A DNA stretch of 64,000 nt, from the NCBI RefSeq assembly GCF_003953935.1, contig NZ_RXLQ01000017.1:86380-150379 (forward strand). Reading direction: 5' to 3'. This DNA is from Massilia atriviolacea. GTDB taxonomy: Bacteria; Pseudomonadota; Gammaproteobacteria; Burkholderiales; Burkholderiaceae_D. Below the pieces are notes generated by a model. It had not been told where the DNA came from and did no database searches. It worked only from the letters and a program-made list of their open reading frames with translations. Shown here piece after piece: positions 25,741 to 34,042 of this stretch. Position 1 is the first letter of the stretch; every line of letters begins with the position of its first letter. Both the position numbers and the translations under genes were made by a program.

Positions 25741-26579
25741 GCGCGCCGGCGCGCGGCAGCCTGCTGGTCATCGGCGGCAGCGAGGACCGCGAGGACGACA
25801 TGCAGATCCTGGAGCGCTTCGTCCAACTGTGCGGCGGCGCGGACAGGCGCATCGTGGTGCTGACCACCGCCAGCCGCGTGCCGGAAAAAATGTGGGCCAT
25901 CTACGACGCCGCGTTCGGCGGCATGGGCGTGGCGCGGCGCAGCGAAGTCCGGGTTACCAGCCGCCTCGAAGCGAACGACGCCTCGCTGGCGGACGACGTG
26001 GCGCAGGCGGACGGCATCTTCATCACCGGCGGCGACCAGAAACGCCTGCTGGCGCTGATCGGCGGCACGCTGCTGGACCAGGCCCTGCACGCGGCGCTGG
26101 CGCGCGGCGCCTGCATCGCCGGCACCAGCGCGGGCGCGTCGGCCATGTCGGCCCACATGCTGGCCGACGGCAAAGCCGAACTGCATCCCGAAAAAGGCGC
26201 GGTCAGCCTGGGCGCCGGCCTCGGTTTCATGCAGCGGGTGGCGATCGACCAGCACTTCTCGCAGCGCCAGCGCCTCGCGCGCCTGCTGACGGTCGTCGCG
26301 CAGAACCCCTACCTGCTGGGCGTGGGCATCGACGAGGATACGGCGCTGCTGATCGAAGCCGGCGGCGGCATCGAAATCCTCGGCGCGGGCGCCGTGACAA
26401 TGATCGACGGCCGCCACATGGTCTCGAACGTGGCCGACATCCGCCAGCGCGCCGTGCCCGAGATGGTGGACGTGCGATTGCACCTGCTGCCGGCCGGGTC
26501 GCGCTACGGCGCGCAAGGCGACCCCGCCACGCCGGCCGCCCTGGCCGATTTTTTGAACATCGTTACCGACATCGCCTAG
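25737..26579 (+). CDS. cphB: Cyanophycinase
   Basis: A 280-residue serine peptidase of the S51 family that breaks cyanophycin (multi-L-arginyl-poly-L-aspartate) into beta-Asp-Arg dipeptides. The nucleophile elbow GTSAGAS places the serine at 131, close to Ser132 of the Synechocystis enzyme. FITGGDQKRLL and VGIDEDTALLIE are also typical. No signal peptide is present, so it is the intracellular form. It overlaps the methyltransferase gene and lies five bases before cphA. Confidence 0.95.
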   Translation: MSAPARGSLLVIGGSEDREDDMQILERFVQLCGGADRRIVVLTTASRVPEKMWAIYDAAFGGMGVARRSEVRVTSRLEANDASLADDVAQADGIFITGGDQKRLLALIGGTLLDQALHAALARGACIAGTSAGASAMSAHMLADGKAELHPEKGAVSLGAGLGFMQRVAIDQHFSQRQRLARLLTVVAQNPYLLGVGIDEDTALLIEAGGGIEILGAGAVTMIDGRHMVSNVADIRQRAVPEMVDVRLHLLPAGSRYGAQGDPATPAALADFLNIVTDIA

Positions 26580-26584
26580 AGACT

Positions 26585-29209
26585 ATGCATATCATCGAAC
26601 AGCGGGTCCTGCGCGGCCCCAATCGCTGGTCGCGCCTGACCTGCCTGCAAACCGTCATCGACATTGGCGACATGCCGGCCATCGGCCCCGCCTTCGCCAG
26701 CGCGCTGCTGGCGCAATTGCCCGGCATGGCCCAACGGCGCAGCTACACGACCATCGCCCACGCCGTGGAGCTGGCGGCGCTGGAGCTGCAGGCCGTGGCG
26801 GGCACGCCGGTCAGCTTCGCCGCCACCGCCAGCATCGGCAACGTCGGCAATGTCGGGAACGTCGGCAACATGCGCTGGCGCATCGTCGTCGCCTACCAGC
26901 GCGAAGCCGTCGCCATCGAGGCCATGGCGCTGGCGCTGGACATGGTGCGGGCAGCGGCGCGCGCCGACACGCCCGATTGGAGCGAGCGCGTCGATGCGCT
27001 GCGCGAGGTGGCAGAGCGCGGCGCCGTCGGCACCAGCACGGCGGCCGTGCTCGATGCGGCCCGGGCGCGCGGGATTCCCGTGCTGCGCCTGACCGATGAA
27101 GCCAATCTGTTCCAGCTGGGCTGGGGCAGCCGCCAGAAACGCCTGCAGGCGACCGTGACCGGCGCCACCTCCACCATCGCGGTCGGCATCGCCAGCAACA
27201 AGCAATTGACCAAGACCCTGCTGGAACAAGGCGGCATCCCGGTGCCCAAGGGCGACGTGGCGACGACGGCCGACGAGGCGGTGGCGCTGGCGGCGCGCCT
27301 GCGCTACCCGGTCACCGTCAAGCCGCTCGACGCCAACCAGGGCAAGGGCGTCACCACCGAGTGCCACGACCAGGAAGCCGTGCGCAGCGCCTTCGACTTC
27401 GCGCGCCAGTTCGGGCGGCGCGTCATCGTCGAACGCTTCATCGCCGGGCGCGACTACCGGCTGCTGGTCACCGGCGGCAGGCTGGCCGCCGCCTCGCTGC
27501 GCCGCCCGCCCGCCATTACCGGCGACGGCGCATCCACCGTGCGGGCGCTGGTCGAACTGGAAAACCGCAACCCGGCGCGCGGCGACGGCCATGCCAACAT
27601 CCTCACGCGCCTGCGCCTGGACGAGCTGGCCCTGGCGCTGCTGGCGGAACAGGGCTACACGCCCGATTCGGTGCTCCCTGCCGGGTTGGAAGTGCGGCTG
27701 CGCGGGAACGCCAACCTGTCCACCGGCGGCACCGCCGAAGACGTGACCGACCTGGTCCACCCGTCCACGCGCGAGATGTGCATCCGCGCCGCGCGCATCA
27801 TCGGCCTGGACGTGGCCGGGATCGACGTCATCTGCGGCGACATCGGGCTGTGCCTGCGCGCCCAGCGCGGCGCCGTGATCGAAGTCAATGCCGCACCGGG
27901 CATCCGCATGCACGAATACCCGAGCCAGGGCCAGGCCCGCCAAGCCGGCGACGCCATCGCCCTGGCCATGTTCGGCCAGGGCGACGGCCGCATTCCGGTC
28001 ATCGCAGTGACCGGCACCAACGGCAAGACCACCACCTCGCTGATGATCGCCCACGCCGCGCGCCTGGCCGGCCTGTGCACGGGAGTGACCACCACCGAAG
28101 GCGTGTTCATCGACGGCCACCGCATCATCGAGGGCGACTGCGCCGGCTACCATTCGGCGCGCACCGTGCTCGCCACGCCGACGGTCGATATCGCGGTGCT
28201 GGAAACGGCGCGCGGCGGTATCCTCAAACGCGGCCTGGCCTTCGACCGCTGCGCGGTGGCGGTGGTGCTGAACGTCTCGGCCGACCATCTGGGCCTGGAC
28301 GGCGTGGAAACCGTGGCCGAACTGGCGGGCGTGAAAGCGGTGGTGGCCAGCGCCGCCTCGCGCGCGGTGGTGCTCAACGCCGACGACCGCCTGTGCGTGG
28401 CGATGAGCGCCCAGGTCTCGGCCGAGGTGGAGCGGATCTTCTTTTCGATGGAGCCGGACAACCCGGTGCTGCTGCGCCACCTGGATAACGGCGGTCGCGC
28501 CGCCTACTACCAGGACGATGCGCTGATCCTGGCCGACGGCTCGCGCAGGCTGGAACTGCTGCGCGCCGGACGCATGCCGTCCAGCCTGGACGGCCACGCG
28601 CGCTATAACATCGCCAACGCGCTGGCGGCATCGGCCGCGCTGATGGGGGCCGATTTTACCCATGCGCAGATCGCCACGGCGCTGTCGACCTTCGTCTCGG
28701 ACGCCGGCAACAATCCGCTGCGCTCGAACATCTACAGCGCGCAGGGCGTGACCATCGTGGTCGACTACGCGCACAATCCGGCGGCCTACGCGGCCATGGC
28801 ATCGATGGCCCAGTCCTTGTCGGGCGCACGGCGCATCGCGGTGCTCACCTGCCCGGGCGACCGGCGCGAAGCCGACCTGCTCGACATCGGCCACACCTGC
28901 GCCGACGGTTTCGACGAACTGTTCGTGTACGAAGCCGACCCGCGCGGGCGCGCCAGCGGCGAGACAGCCGAAAAAATCCTCGATGGCGCGCGCCGCGCCG
29001 GCAAAGAAGAGCGCCTGCTGCACGCCATCGTGCCGGTCAGCGAGGCCTTCGCGGCGGCGATGGCATGCTGCAGGCCGGGCGACGTGCTGGTATTTGCCTG
29101 CGGGTCGGCCGCCACCGCCCTGCGCGAAACGGCGCGCTACGTGGATCAGCGGGTTGGCGCGCCGGCCGCCGCGCCGTCAGTACATCAGGCTACCATCGCG
29201 CTTGAATAA
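26585..29209 (+). CDS. cphA: Cyanophycin synthetase
   Basis: An 874-residue enzyme that adds aspartate to the backbone and arginine to its side chains using ATP. The N-terminal domain (1-160) is followed by an ATP-grasp domain (about 205-470, with KPLDANQGKGV and the metal-binding VIEVNAAPGIRMHEYP). The C-terminal Mur-ligase-like domain has the P-loop GTNGKT (477-482) and DYAHNPAAY. Both active sites look complete. A short GNV repeat sits in the N-terminal domain. The gene is the last of the cluster and its end overlaps the convergent binding-protein gene by 33 bases. Confidence 0.96.
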   Translation: MHIIEQRVLRGPNRWSRLTCLQTVIDIGDMPAIGPAFASALLAQLPGMAQRRSYTTIAHAVELAALELQAVAGTPVSFAATASIGNVGNVGNVGNMRWRIVVAYQREAVAIEAMALALDMVRAAARADTPDWSERVDALREVAERGAVGTSTAAVLDAARARGIPVLRLTDEANLFQLGWGSRQKRLQATVTGATSTIAVGIASNKQLTKTLLEQGGIPVPKGDVATTADEAVALAARLRYPVTVKPLDANQGKGVTTECHDQEAVRSAFDFARQFGRRVIVERFIAGRDYRLLVTGGRLAAASLRRPPAITGDGASTVRALVELENRNPARGDGHANILTRLRLDELALALLAEQGYTPDSVLPAGLEVRLRGNANLSTGGTAEDVTDLVHPSTREMCIRAARIIGLDVAGIDVICGDIGLCLRAQRGAVIEVNAAPGIRMHEYPSQGQARQAGDAIALAMFGQGDGRIPVIAVTGTNGKTTTSLMIAHAARLAGLCTGVTTTEGVFIDGHRIIEGDCAGYHSARTVLATPTVDIAVLETARGGILKRGLAFDRCAVAVVLNVSADHLGLDGVETVAELAGVKAVVASAASRAVVLNADDRLCVAMSAQVSAEVERIFFSMEPDNPVLLRHLDNGGRAAYYQDDALILADGSRRLELLRAGRMPSSLDGHARYNIANALAASAALMGADFTHAQIATALSTFVSDAGNNPLRSNIYSAQGVTIVVDYAHNPAAYAAMASMAQSLSGARRIAVLTCPGDRREADLLDIGHTCADGFDELFVYEADPRGRASGETAEKILDGARRAGKEERLLHAIVPVSEAFAAAMACCRPGDVLVFACGSAATALRETARYVDQRVGAPAAAPSVHQATIALE
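26837..26872 (+). repeat. 9-base tandem repeat inside cphA
   Basis: Four imperfect copies of GGCAACGTC encode Gly-Asn-Val three times and then Gly-Asn-Met (residues 85-96). The repeat keeps the reading frame, so slippage would change the loop length by three residues without a frameshift. Confidence 0.8.
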
Positions 29210-30289
29210 GGCGATGTCCACGAACTCGGACATGGTGCTCTTGCGGTCGGACGGCTGGATCGTCATGCCGCCGATATCGATCGGCGTGCGACTGGCGGCG
29301 ATGGTCTGCAAGCCGCCCTTGCCGGCCGCTTCCATCTGAATCACCTTCACCAGCGTCTTGGCGACCGCAAAGCCTTCGAGCGTGATGGCCGATACCGGCT
29401 CGTCGCGGAACTTCTTCATCATGTCGATGTGCTCGGACTGCAGCACCGATGCGGTGCTGCCCGGGTTCGGCACCACCTGCGAGAACACGGTCCACTCGGT
29501 GGCGCGCGCGCCGGCGATTTCGCTCAGGGTGGCCAGGTTGATCAGCGAGGTCCCGGCCACGAAGGTGCTGGCGTCATGCTTGCGGAAGGCCTTGAGGAAC
29601 TGCGAAGCGCCGATGGTATCGGCAATCATCAGCACCACCTTGGCGCCGGACCCGCTTAACTGCCTGGCGTCGGCATCGATATTGGCCGACACCCGCACCG
29701 TGCCGGCCAGGGTCATGCCGCGCTTGCGCAGTTCTTCGGACACCATCTCGTAGGTTTTCCGGTTCTGCGGGGTGTCCTGCAGGACGATCCCGACTTTTTT
29801 CAGTCCCAGCTTGTCGAAGTAAGCCAGGATGAACTGGCACTCGCGCTCCATGCTCGGGCGCCAGAAAATCACGCGTCCGCGCGGTGCGGCGAACGAATCG
29901 GTCAGCGGCGCAAACAGCACATGGCGCGAGTCGGCAAAGGCCGGCGCGGCCAGGATGGCCTGGGTCGACTCGGGGCCGATGGCGCCGAGCAGGTAGCTGA
30001 CCCGGTCGTGCTGGATCAGGCCGCTCGCCAGCCTGGCCGATTCGGCCGCCACGCCGCGGTCGTCGCGCACGGTATAGACGATCTTCTTGCCGTTGATGCC
30101 GCCCTTGACGTTAACGCTGTCGAAATAAGTGGTGATGCCGGCCACGTAATCGCGGCCGATGGCGCCGTTGGGGCCGGACAGGTCGATGGCGTGGCCGACC
30201 ACGATTTGCGCGCTGGCGCCGGCGGCCAGAGCCAGCAGGGTTACACAAACGCTCATGGCCAGCCACAGGGCACGGATACAGGACTTCAC
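29177..30289 (-). CDS. Periplasmic substrate-binding protein, branched-chain amino acid/amide type
   Basis: A 370-residue Leu/Ile/Val-binding-type protein with a signal peptide (1-27, ASAQ) and the family start IVVGHAIDLSGPNGAIGRDYVAGI. It would deliver an amino acid or related compound to an ABC importer, but no permease or ATPase gene is nearby, so it is an orphan binding protein or a sensor partner. The start is GTG 30289, with GAGAG upstream. It is convergent with cphA, sharing 33 bases, and divergent from rtcB. Confidence 0.88.
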   Translation of the reverse strand: MKSCIRALWLAMSVCVTLLALAAGASAQIVVGHAIDLSGPNGAIGRDYVAGITTYFDSVNVKGGINGKKIVYTVRDDRGVAAESARLASGLIQHDRVSYLLGAIGPESTQAILAAPAFADSRHVLFAPLTDSFAAPRGRVIFWRPSMERECQFILAYFDKLGLKKVGIVLQDTPQNRKTYEMVSEELRKRGMTLAGTVRVSANIDADARQLSGSGAKVVLMIADTIGASQFLKAFRKHDASTFVAGTSLINLATLSEIAGARATEWTVFSQVVPNPGSTASVLQSEHIDMMKKFRDEPVSAITLEGFAVAKTLVKVIQMEAAGKGGLQTIAASRTPIDIGGMTIQPSDRKSTMSEFVDIALFKRDGSLMY

Positions 30290-30415
30290 GGTTGACTCTC
30301 GGGGATGAAAACCGCATGGTAACCACGAGGTATGACAGGGTGATGACGCGGTGCAACAATCATTCCATTTTCATCTCAAGCATATCTAAAACACCACGCC
30401 CTGGCGTTTTGCTGC

Positions 30416-30421
30416 TACACT
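30416..30421 (+). promoter_or_regulatory. Candidate -10 element for rtcB
   Basis: TGC-TACACT forms an extended -10; no good -35 is visible at 17 bases. It would start the transcript near 30428, just before the nested hairpin. Confidence 0.35.
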
Positions 30422-30438
30422 GCGCGTTCTTCGTTGTA

Positions 30439-30507
30439 TTGGCTGCTGCCTCTGAAGAAACCGCCTTTTCGAAGGTGCGTTTTTCTTCGTCTACAGAAAG
30501 CAGCCAA
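30439..30507 (+). promoter_or_regulatory. Nested hairpin leader immediately before the rtcB start codon
   Basis: Three stacked helices are visible. The base stem TTGGCTGCT (30439-30447) pairs perfectly with AGCAGCCAA (30499-30507). A middle stem GAAGAAA (30454-30460) pairs with TTTCTTC (30482-30488). A top stem CGCCTT pairs with AAGGTGCG (one bulge) around a TTCG tetraloop. The base stem ends two bases before ATG 30509, so the ribosome-binding region is inside the structure. No U-run follows, so it is not a terminator. A translational control element or an RNA that the ligase itself acts on is likely; I know of no named family that matches. Confidence 0.7.
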
Positions 30508-30508
30508 C

Positions 30509-31936
30509 ATGAGCACTACCGTATCGGCCAAACGACTGGCCAAAGCCCTCGCCTCCCACCATATCTTCGCCGAACGCGAAGGCAATATCCTGCGCGTGCA
30601 ATCGACCTTGAGGTCCGACGTGCGCGCCGAAATCCTGCTGCCCGAGAGCCTGCCGCTCGAAGCGAAGGCCGTCAGCCAGCTGCTGGCCTTCGCCGGCATG
30701 GTCCATCCGCACGGCGGGCATGTGTGCCGCGCCTGCGCCACGCCCGATTTCCATCCGGGCGCGCCGGTCCCGGTCGGCAGCATCCTGGTCACCAACCACG
30801 ACTTCGTGGTGCCCGAATCGATCGGGCGCGACATCAACTGCGGCATGCGCCTGCACGTGATCGACGTGCCGCTGGAGCGCTTCCTGGCGCACAAGGAGCG
30901 CCTGGTGGCGCTGCTCAAGGGCGACCTGCTGCAAGCGGCCCGCAATGTCCCGACCACGCCGGCGGCCATGACGGCGCTGTTCGCCGACGGCCTGGGCGCC
31001 TTCTGGCGCGCCATGCGCGACACGCGCGAAGGTGTGTTCGCGCAGGTCGACTTCGACCAGGTACAGGCGGAGACGGCGCGCCTGTTCCCCGCCTCGCAGG
31101 TCCGGGGCAATCCCGCGTATGCGCCAGAAGCGCTGCAGGATACCCGGCGCGGCCTGCTGCGCGACCCGGGCCTGGCCACGCTCGGCGCGGGCAACCATTT
31201 CTGCGAGTTTCAATATGTGGCGCAGGTGCTGGACCGCCACCGCGCTTTCGAACTGGGCGTACGTCCGGGCCAGCTGGCGCTGATGGTGCATAGCGGTTCG
31301 CGCGACGTCGGTTCCTACATCGGCACGCGCTGGATGGACCGCGCCAGGGCCGAATGGCCGGCCGGCGTCAAGCATCCGGAGTCCGGCCTGTACGGCTTGT
31401 GCGGTCCGCTCGCCGCCGAATACCTGACGGCGATGCACGCCGCCGCCCATTACGCCGACGCCAACCGCGCGCTGATCGTGGAACTGGTGCGCCAGCGCGT
31501 CCGCCAGGTGTTCGGCGACCAGTCGATGCCGCTGGTGTGCGACGTGCCGCACAATATCGTCCTCAGCGAAGCGGGCGGCAATGTGCACCGCAAGGGCGCC
31601 ACGCCCGCGCATGCCGGCCAGCCGCTGCTCATTCCGGGCTCGATGGGCGACGACTCCTACCTGCTCGATGGACTCGGACACGAACGCTGGGCCAGTTCGG
31701 CCAGCCATGGCGCGGGCCGGGCGGTGTCGCGCATGGAGATGGCCTGGAAGGCTAAGCACGACGACAAGGCTGGTGGGCAGCGGCCCTTCGAATGCATCAC
31801 GCTGCGCGAGGAGCGCCGCATCGAAGAAGCACCCGGCGCATACAAGCCGATCGGCCCGGTCATCACCTCCCAGGTCGAAGAAGGCCTGGCGCGGCCGATT
31901 GCGCGCTTTTCTCCACTGCTGACGTTCAAGGCATGA
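30509..31936 (+). CDS. rtcB: RtcB family RNA ligase
   Basis: A 475-residue GTP- and Mn2+-dependent ligase that joins 2',3'-cyclic or 3'-phosphate ends to 5'-OH ends of RNA. Conserved elements are GRDINCGMRLHV (metal-binding Cys; most relatives read DIGCGM), GAGNHFCEFQ, MVHSGSRDVG, and the guanylylated-histidine motif SASHGAGRAVSR. No archease or RtcA gene is adjacent, and the sigma-54 activator RtcR of E. coli is absent here. ATG 30509 is directly behind the hairpin leader. It probably repairs tRNA or rRNA cut by stress ribonucleases. Confidence 0.93.
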   Translation: MSTTVSAKRLAKALASHHIFAEREGNILRVQSTLRSDVRAEILLPESLPLEAKAVSQLLAFAGMVHPHGGHVCRACATPDFHPGAPVPVGSILVTNHDFVVPESIGRDINCGMRLHVIDVPLERFLAHKERLVALLKGDLLQAARNVPTTPAAMTALFADGLGAFWRAMRDTREGVFAQVDFDQVQAETARLFPASQVRGNPAYAPEALQDTRRGLLRDPGLATLGAGNHFCEFQYVAQVLDRHRAFELGVRPGQLALMVHSGSRDVGSYIGTRWMDRARAEWPAGVKHPESGLYGLCGPLAAEYLTAMHAAAHYADANRALIVELVRQRVRQVFGDQSMPLVCDVPHNIVLSEAGGNVHRKGATPAHAGQPLLIPGSMGDDSYLLDGLGHERWASSASHGAGRAVSRMEMAWKAKHDDKAGGQRPFECITLREERRIEEAPGAYKPIGPVITSQVEEGLARPIARFSPLLTFKA

Positions 31937-32034
31937 TTTGTTACACTGCGACTTCCCGCGCCCGCACCTCACCCACGCCGGCGCCACATCCCCGCAAGAG
32001 AGAACGACACTGGCCTGCGCCCAGTGCATAAAAA

Positions 32035-32364
32035 ATGACATTGACCGTGAAACTAGTCCTCGCCTTGATCATCGTTGCCATCATCGTCTGCGGCGTGCTG
32101 TTCGCGAGGGTGTACCAGGAAAACCGCCGCAGCATCGATTGCGGCATGAAGGCCGGCAGCGTCGCCGGCATTGCCCTCCACCGCGACAAAGGCGCCACGC
32201 GCGAGGAAGCGCGCGCGCTGCTCAGCCGCCCCGGCTTCGGCGACTATTCCGCCGCAGAGATCGAATCCATGCTCGATGCCGTGTTCGTGCACGGCATCGG
32301 CAAATCCTTCGAGGAGATCCGCGAGACCGCCTACACGCAATGCGACGAAAACAAGGAGCGTTGA
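32035..32364 (+). CDS. Small membrane-anchored hypothetical protein
   Basis: A 109-residue protein with one N-terminal hydrophobic helix (about 4-25, LVLALIIVAIIVCGVLFA) and a soluble helical domain with two cysteines (IDCGMKAG and TQCDENK). No family is recognised. It is 98 bases after rtcB on the same strand and convergent with hsp20. The hydrophobic helix could be an anchor or an uncleaved signal. Confidence 0.65.
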   Translation: MTLTVKLVLALIIVAIIVCGVLFARVYQENRRSIDCGMKAGSVAGIALHRDKGATREEARALLSRPGFGDYSAAEIESMLDAVFVHGIGKSFEEIRETAYTQCDENKER

Positions 32365-32429
32365 CCTCCCCCGGCGAGACCGGAGCGCGCCTGTGCAGCC
32401 CCGGTCCTTGAAGAACAACCGGCGTTGAC

Positions 32430-32451
32430 GGCGGCAGCGCCGGCTGCCGCC
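32430..32451. terminator. Strong GC hairpin between convergent genes
   Basis: GGCGGCAGC pairs perfectly with GCTGCCGCC around a GCCG loop, in the 94-base gap between the small membrane protein and hsp20. It could end transcription from both sides, though neither side has a good U-run. Confidence 0.45.
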
Positions 32452-32458
32452 CCCTGGT

Positions 32459-32902
32459 TTACTGCACGGTCAGGCGCCTGGCTCCGCCGCCCGGCTTCTT
32501 GGGCAAGGTCAGTTCGAGCACGCCGTCGCGGCAGGTGGCGGTGGCATTGTCCTCGTCCACATTCTGCGGCAGCGTGAAGCTGCGGTACTGCTGGCCATGG
32601 AAGCGTTCGCGCCACATGCTGCTGCCCTCCGTGCGCTCCTGCTCGCCGCTGACATCGGCGCTGATGGTGACTTCGTTGCCGTCGACGGAGACCTTGACGT
32701 CTTCCTTCTTCACGCCCGGCATGTCGGCGCGCACCACGAAAGCCTGGTCGGTCTCGCTGACGTCCATGCGGATCCGTTCGCTGTCGAAGGCGCGCAAAGG
32801 ACGCATCAGGTCGAAGGCGTCGAACAGGCTGTCGAAACTGCGAAATGGATCCATGCGGGCGCCCGGGCCCACGGGGTCGAAACGGGTAAGATTGCTGGCC
32901 AT
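32459..32902 (-). CDS. Small heat shock protein, Hsp20 family
   Basis: A 147-residue holdase chaperone with an alpha-crystallin domain (about 42-140): MDVSETDQAFVVRADMPGVK, then FTLPQNVDEDNATA and GVLELTLPKK near the end. AAGGAGA precedes ATG 32902. A TATGAT element (32988-32983) with an FNR-like half site TTGAT-CTGG-CGCAG (33023-33010) about 41 bases before the expected transcript start hints at low-oxygen control; the right half of that site is poor. The universal stress gene upstream has a much better box. Confidence 0.92.
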   Translation of the reverse strand: MASNLTRFDPVGPGARMDPFRSFDSLFDAFDLMRPLRAFDSERIRMDVSETDQAFVVRADMPGVKKEDVKVSVDGNEVTISADVSGEQERTEGSSMWRERFHGQQYRSFTLPQNVDEDNATATCRDGVLELTLPKKPGGGARRLTVQ

Positions 32903-33081
32903 CGCTTTCTCCTTCAGTTGGTTGACGGGATTGCGGCGTGGCGGCCGCGGTTGGATGGCTGCCAGGCCACGTCAGGTTGTCGATCATAGGCGATCGATCG
33001 ACGGACTTTCTGCGCCAGATCAAATCCCTGCCGCTTTATCGCGCATTGCATGCATGCCGGCGCAAGACGCGCGTCCGGCGC

Positions 33082-33112
33082 GCCATCAGGCCGCCATCAG
33101 GCCGCCATCAGG
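33082..33112. repeat. 11-base tandem repeat over the usp stop codon
   Basis: GCCATCAGGCC is present twice and then again for nine bases. The stop codon of the universal stress protein gene (33099-33097) is inside the repeat. Since 11 is not a multiple of three, gain or loss of a unit would shift the frame at the very C-terminus. Confidence 0.75.
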
Positions 33113-33945
33113 ACCGGCAGCGTCATCGACCTGAGGACCGTGCGGGTGGCGCCGCCGAGCAGCAGTTCGCGCAGGCGCGAGTGGCCGTAGCAGCCCATCA
33201 CCAGCAAGTCGGCCCCGCGTTCGGCGGCCAGCGCCAGCAAGGCCGCGCCGGCGTCGCCGCCGTCATCGTCGCGCAGCACCAGGTCGGCGCGCACGCCGTG
33301 GCGCGCCAGTGCCTGGCCGACGGCCGTGACCGGGCGCAGTTCGGGGCCGCCGCCGGACTGCAGCGCATCGACGTCGAAGATCGCCACATCGACCGCGCCG
33401 GCGCGGCGCAGGAGCGGCAGGGCGAAGCGCATGGCGCGCGCCGCTTCGCGGCTGCCGTTCCAGCCGAGCAGGATGCGCCGCAGCGGCCAGGCCGGCGCCT
33501 GCGCGCACGGCACCAGCAGCACCGGAACGCCGCTGTTCTTCGCCACCTCGGCCGCCAGTCCCGGCGACGGCAGGGAAGCGCCCTCGGTGGCGTCGGCCTG
33601 GCTCAGCACGCACAGGTCGCCGTAGCGCGCCAGCATGCCGAGGCTGAAGCGCGCTTCCTCGTCGACGGCGCGCCGCTCGTAACCGGGCAGGGTAAAGCCG
33701 GCCGCGACGCGCTCGAACGCGTCGAGCGCCTGCGCGCTGCGCTGGCGCAAGGTGTCGAGAAAGGGCGCAATCGATGGGGCCAGGCTGTTGGTGGCGACCG
33801 TCTCGCGCAGGAATCGCGCCACGTCGCTGCTGGCCAGCCCGATCAGATGGGCGCCTTCGCTCTGCGCCAGTTCGCCCGCAAACGCGTAGCGCGCCCCGGC
33901 ATTGGCGTCGCCGGCGACGTGCACGACGATGGTCTTGTAGTTCAT
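33097..33945 (-). CDS. Universal stress protein, two UspA domains
   Basis: A 282-residue protein of two tandem UspA domains (about 1-150 and 155-282). The second has the nucleotide-binding pattern G-x2-G-x9-GS/T in LLVMGCYGHSRLRELLLGGATR; the first lacks a clear copy. GGGGAGGTGAG precedes ATG 33945. It belongs with Hsp20 in a stress pair. The promoter region has an FNR-type box and a long inverted repeat, so induction under low oxygen is likely, as known for two-domain Usp proteins of other proteobacteria. Confidence 0.9.
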   Translation of the reverse strand: MNYKTIVVHVAGDANAGARYAFAGELAQSEGAHLIGLASSDVARFLRETVATNSLAPSIAPFLDTLRQRSAQALDAFERVAAGFTLPGYERRAVDEEARFSLGMLARYGDLCVLSQADATEGASLPSPGLAAEVAKNSGVPVLLVPCAQAPAWPLRRILLGWNGSREAARAMRFALPLLRRAGAVDVAIFDVDALQSGGGPELRPVTAVGQALARHGVRADLVLRDDDGGDAGAALLALAAERGADLLVMGCYGHSRLRELLLGGATRTVLRSMTLPVLMAA

Positions 33946-33956
33946 GATGCTCACCT

Positions 33957-33998
33957 CCCCTGCTTGTCCTTCACTGTATGACACAGGACAAGCAGGGG
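33957..33998. repeat. Perfect 14-base inverted repeat in the usp promoter
   Basis: CCCCTGCTTGTCCT (33957-33970) and AGGACAAGCAGGGG (33985-33998) are exact reverse complements with a 14-base spacer. The repeat lies between the FNR-type box and the ribosome site of usp and touches the latter. It could be a 42-base operator or an RNA hairpin that hides the ribosome site. Confidence 0.75.
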
Positions 33999-33999
33999 T

Positions 34000-34013
34000 T
34001 TGAGCGGGATCAA
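34000..34013 (-). promoter_or_regulatory. FNR/Anr-type box upstream of usp
   Basis: Read on the minus strand it is TTGAT-CCCG-CTCAA, matching TTGAT-N4-ATCAA at 9 of 10 positions. Its centre is about 38-41 bases before a plausible transcript start (-10 CATACA at 33980-33975), the activating position for FNR proteins. Confidence 0.55.
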
Positions 34014-34042
34014 GGTGCGCATCCGAACTAATCGGCGCGGCC

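Noticed and set aside
26576..29023. Minus-strand open frame of 815 codons opposite cphA
   Set aside because: Same shadow effect; cphA motifs on the plus strand are complete.
30403..30421. Possible sigma-54 promoter before rtcB (TGGC...GC)
   Set aside because: The GG and GC elements are nine bases apart, not ten, and no RtcR gene is near.
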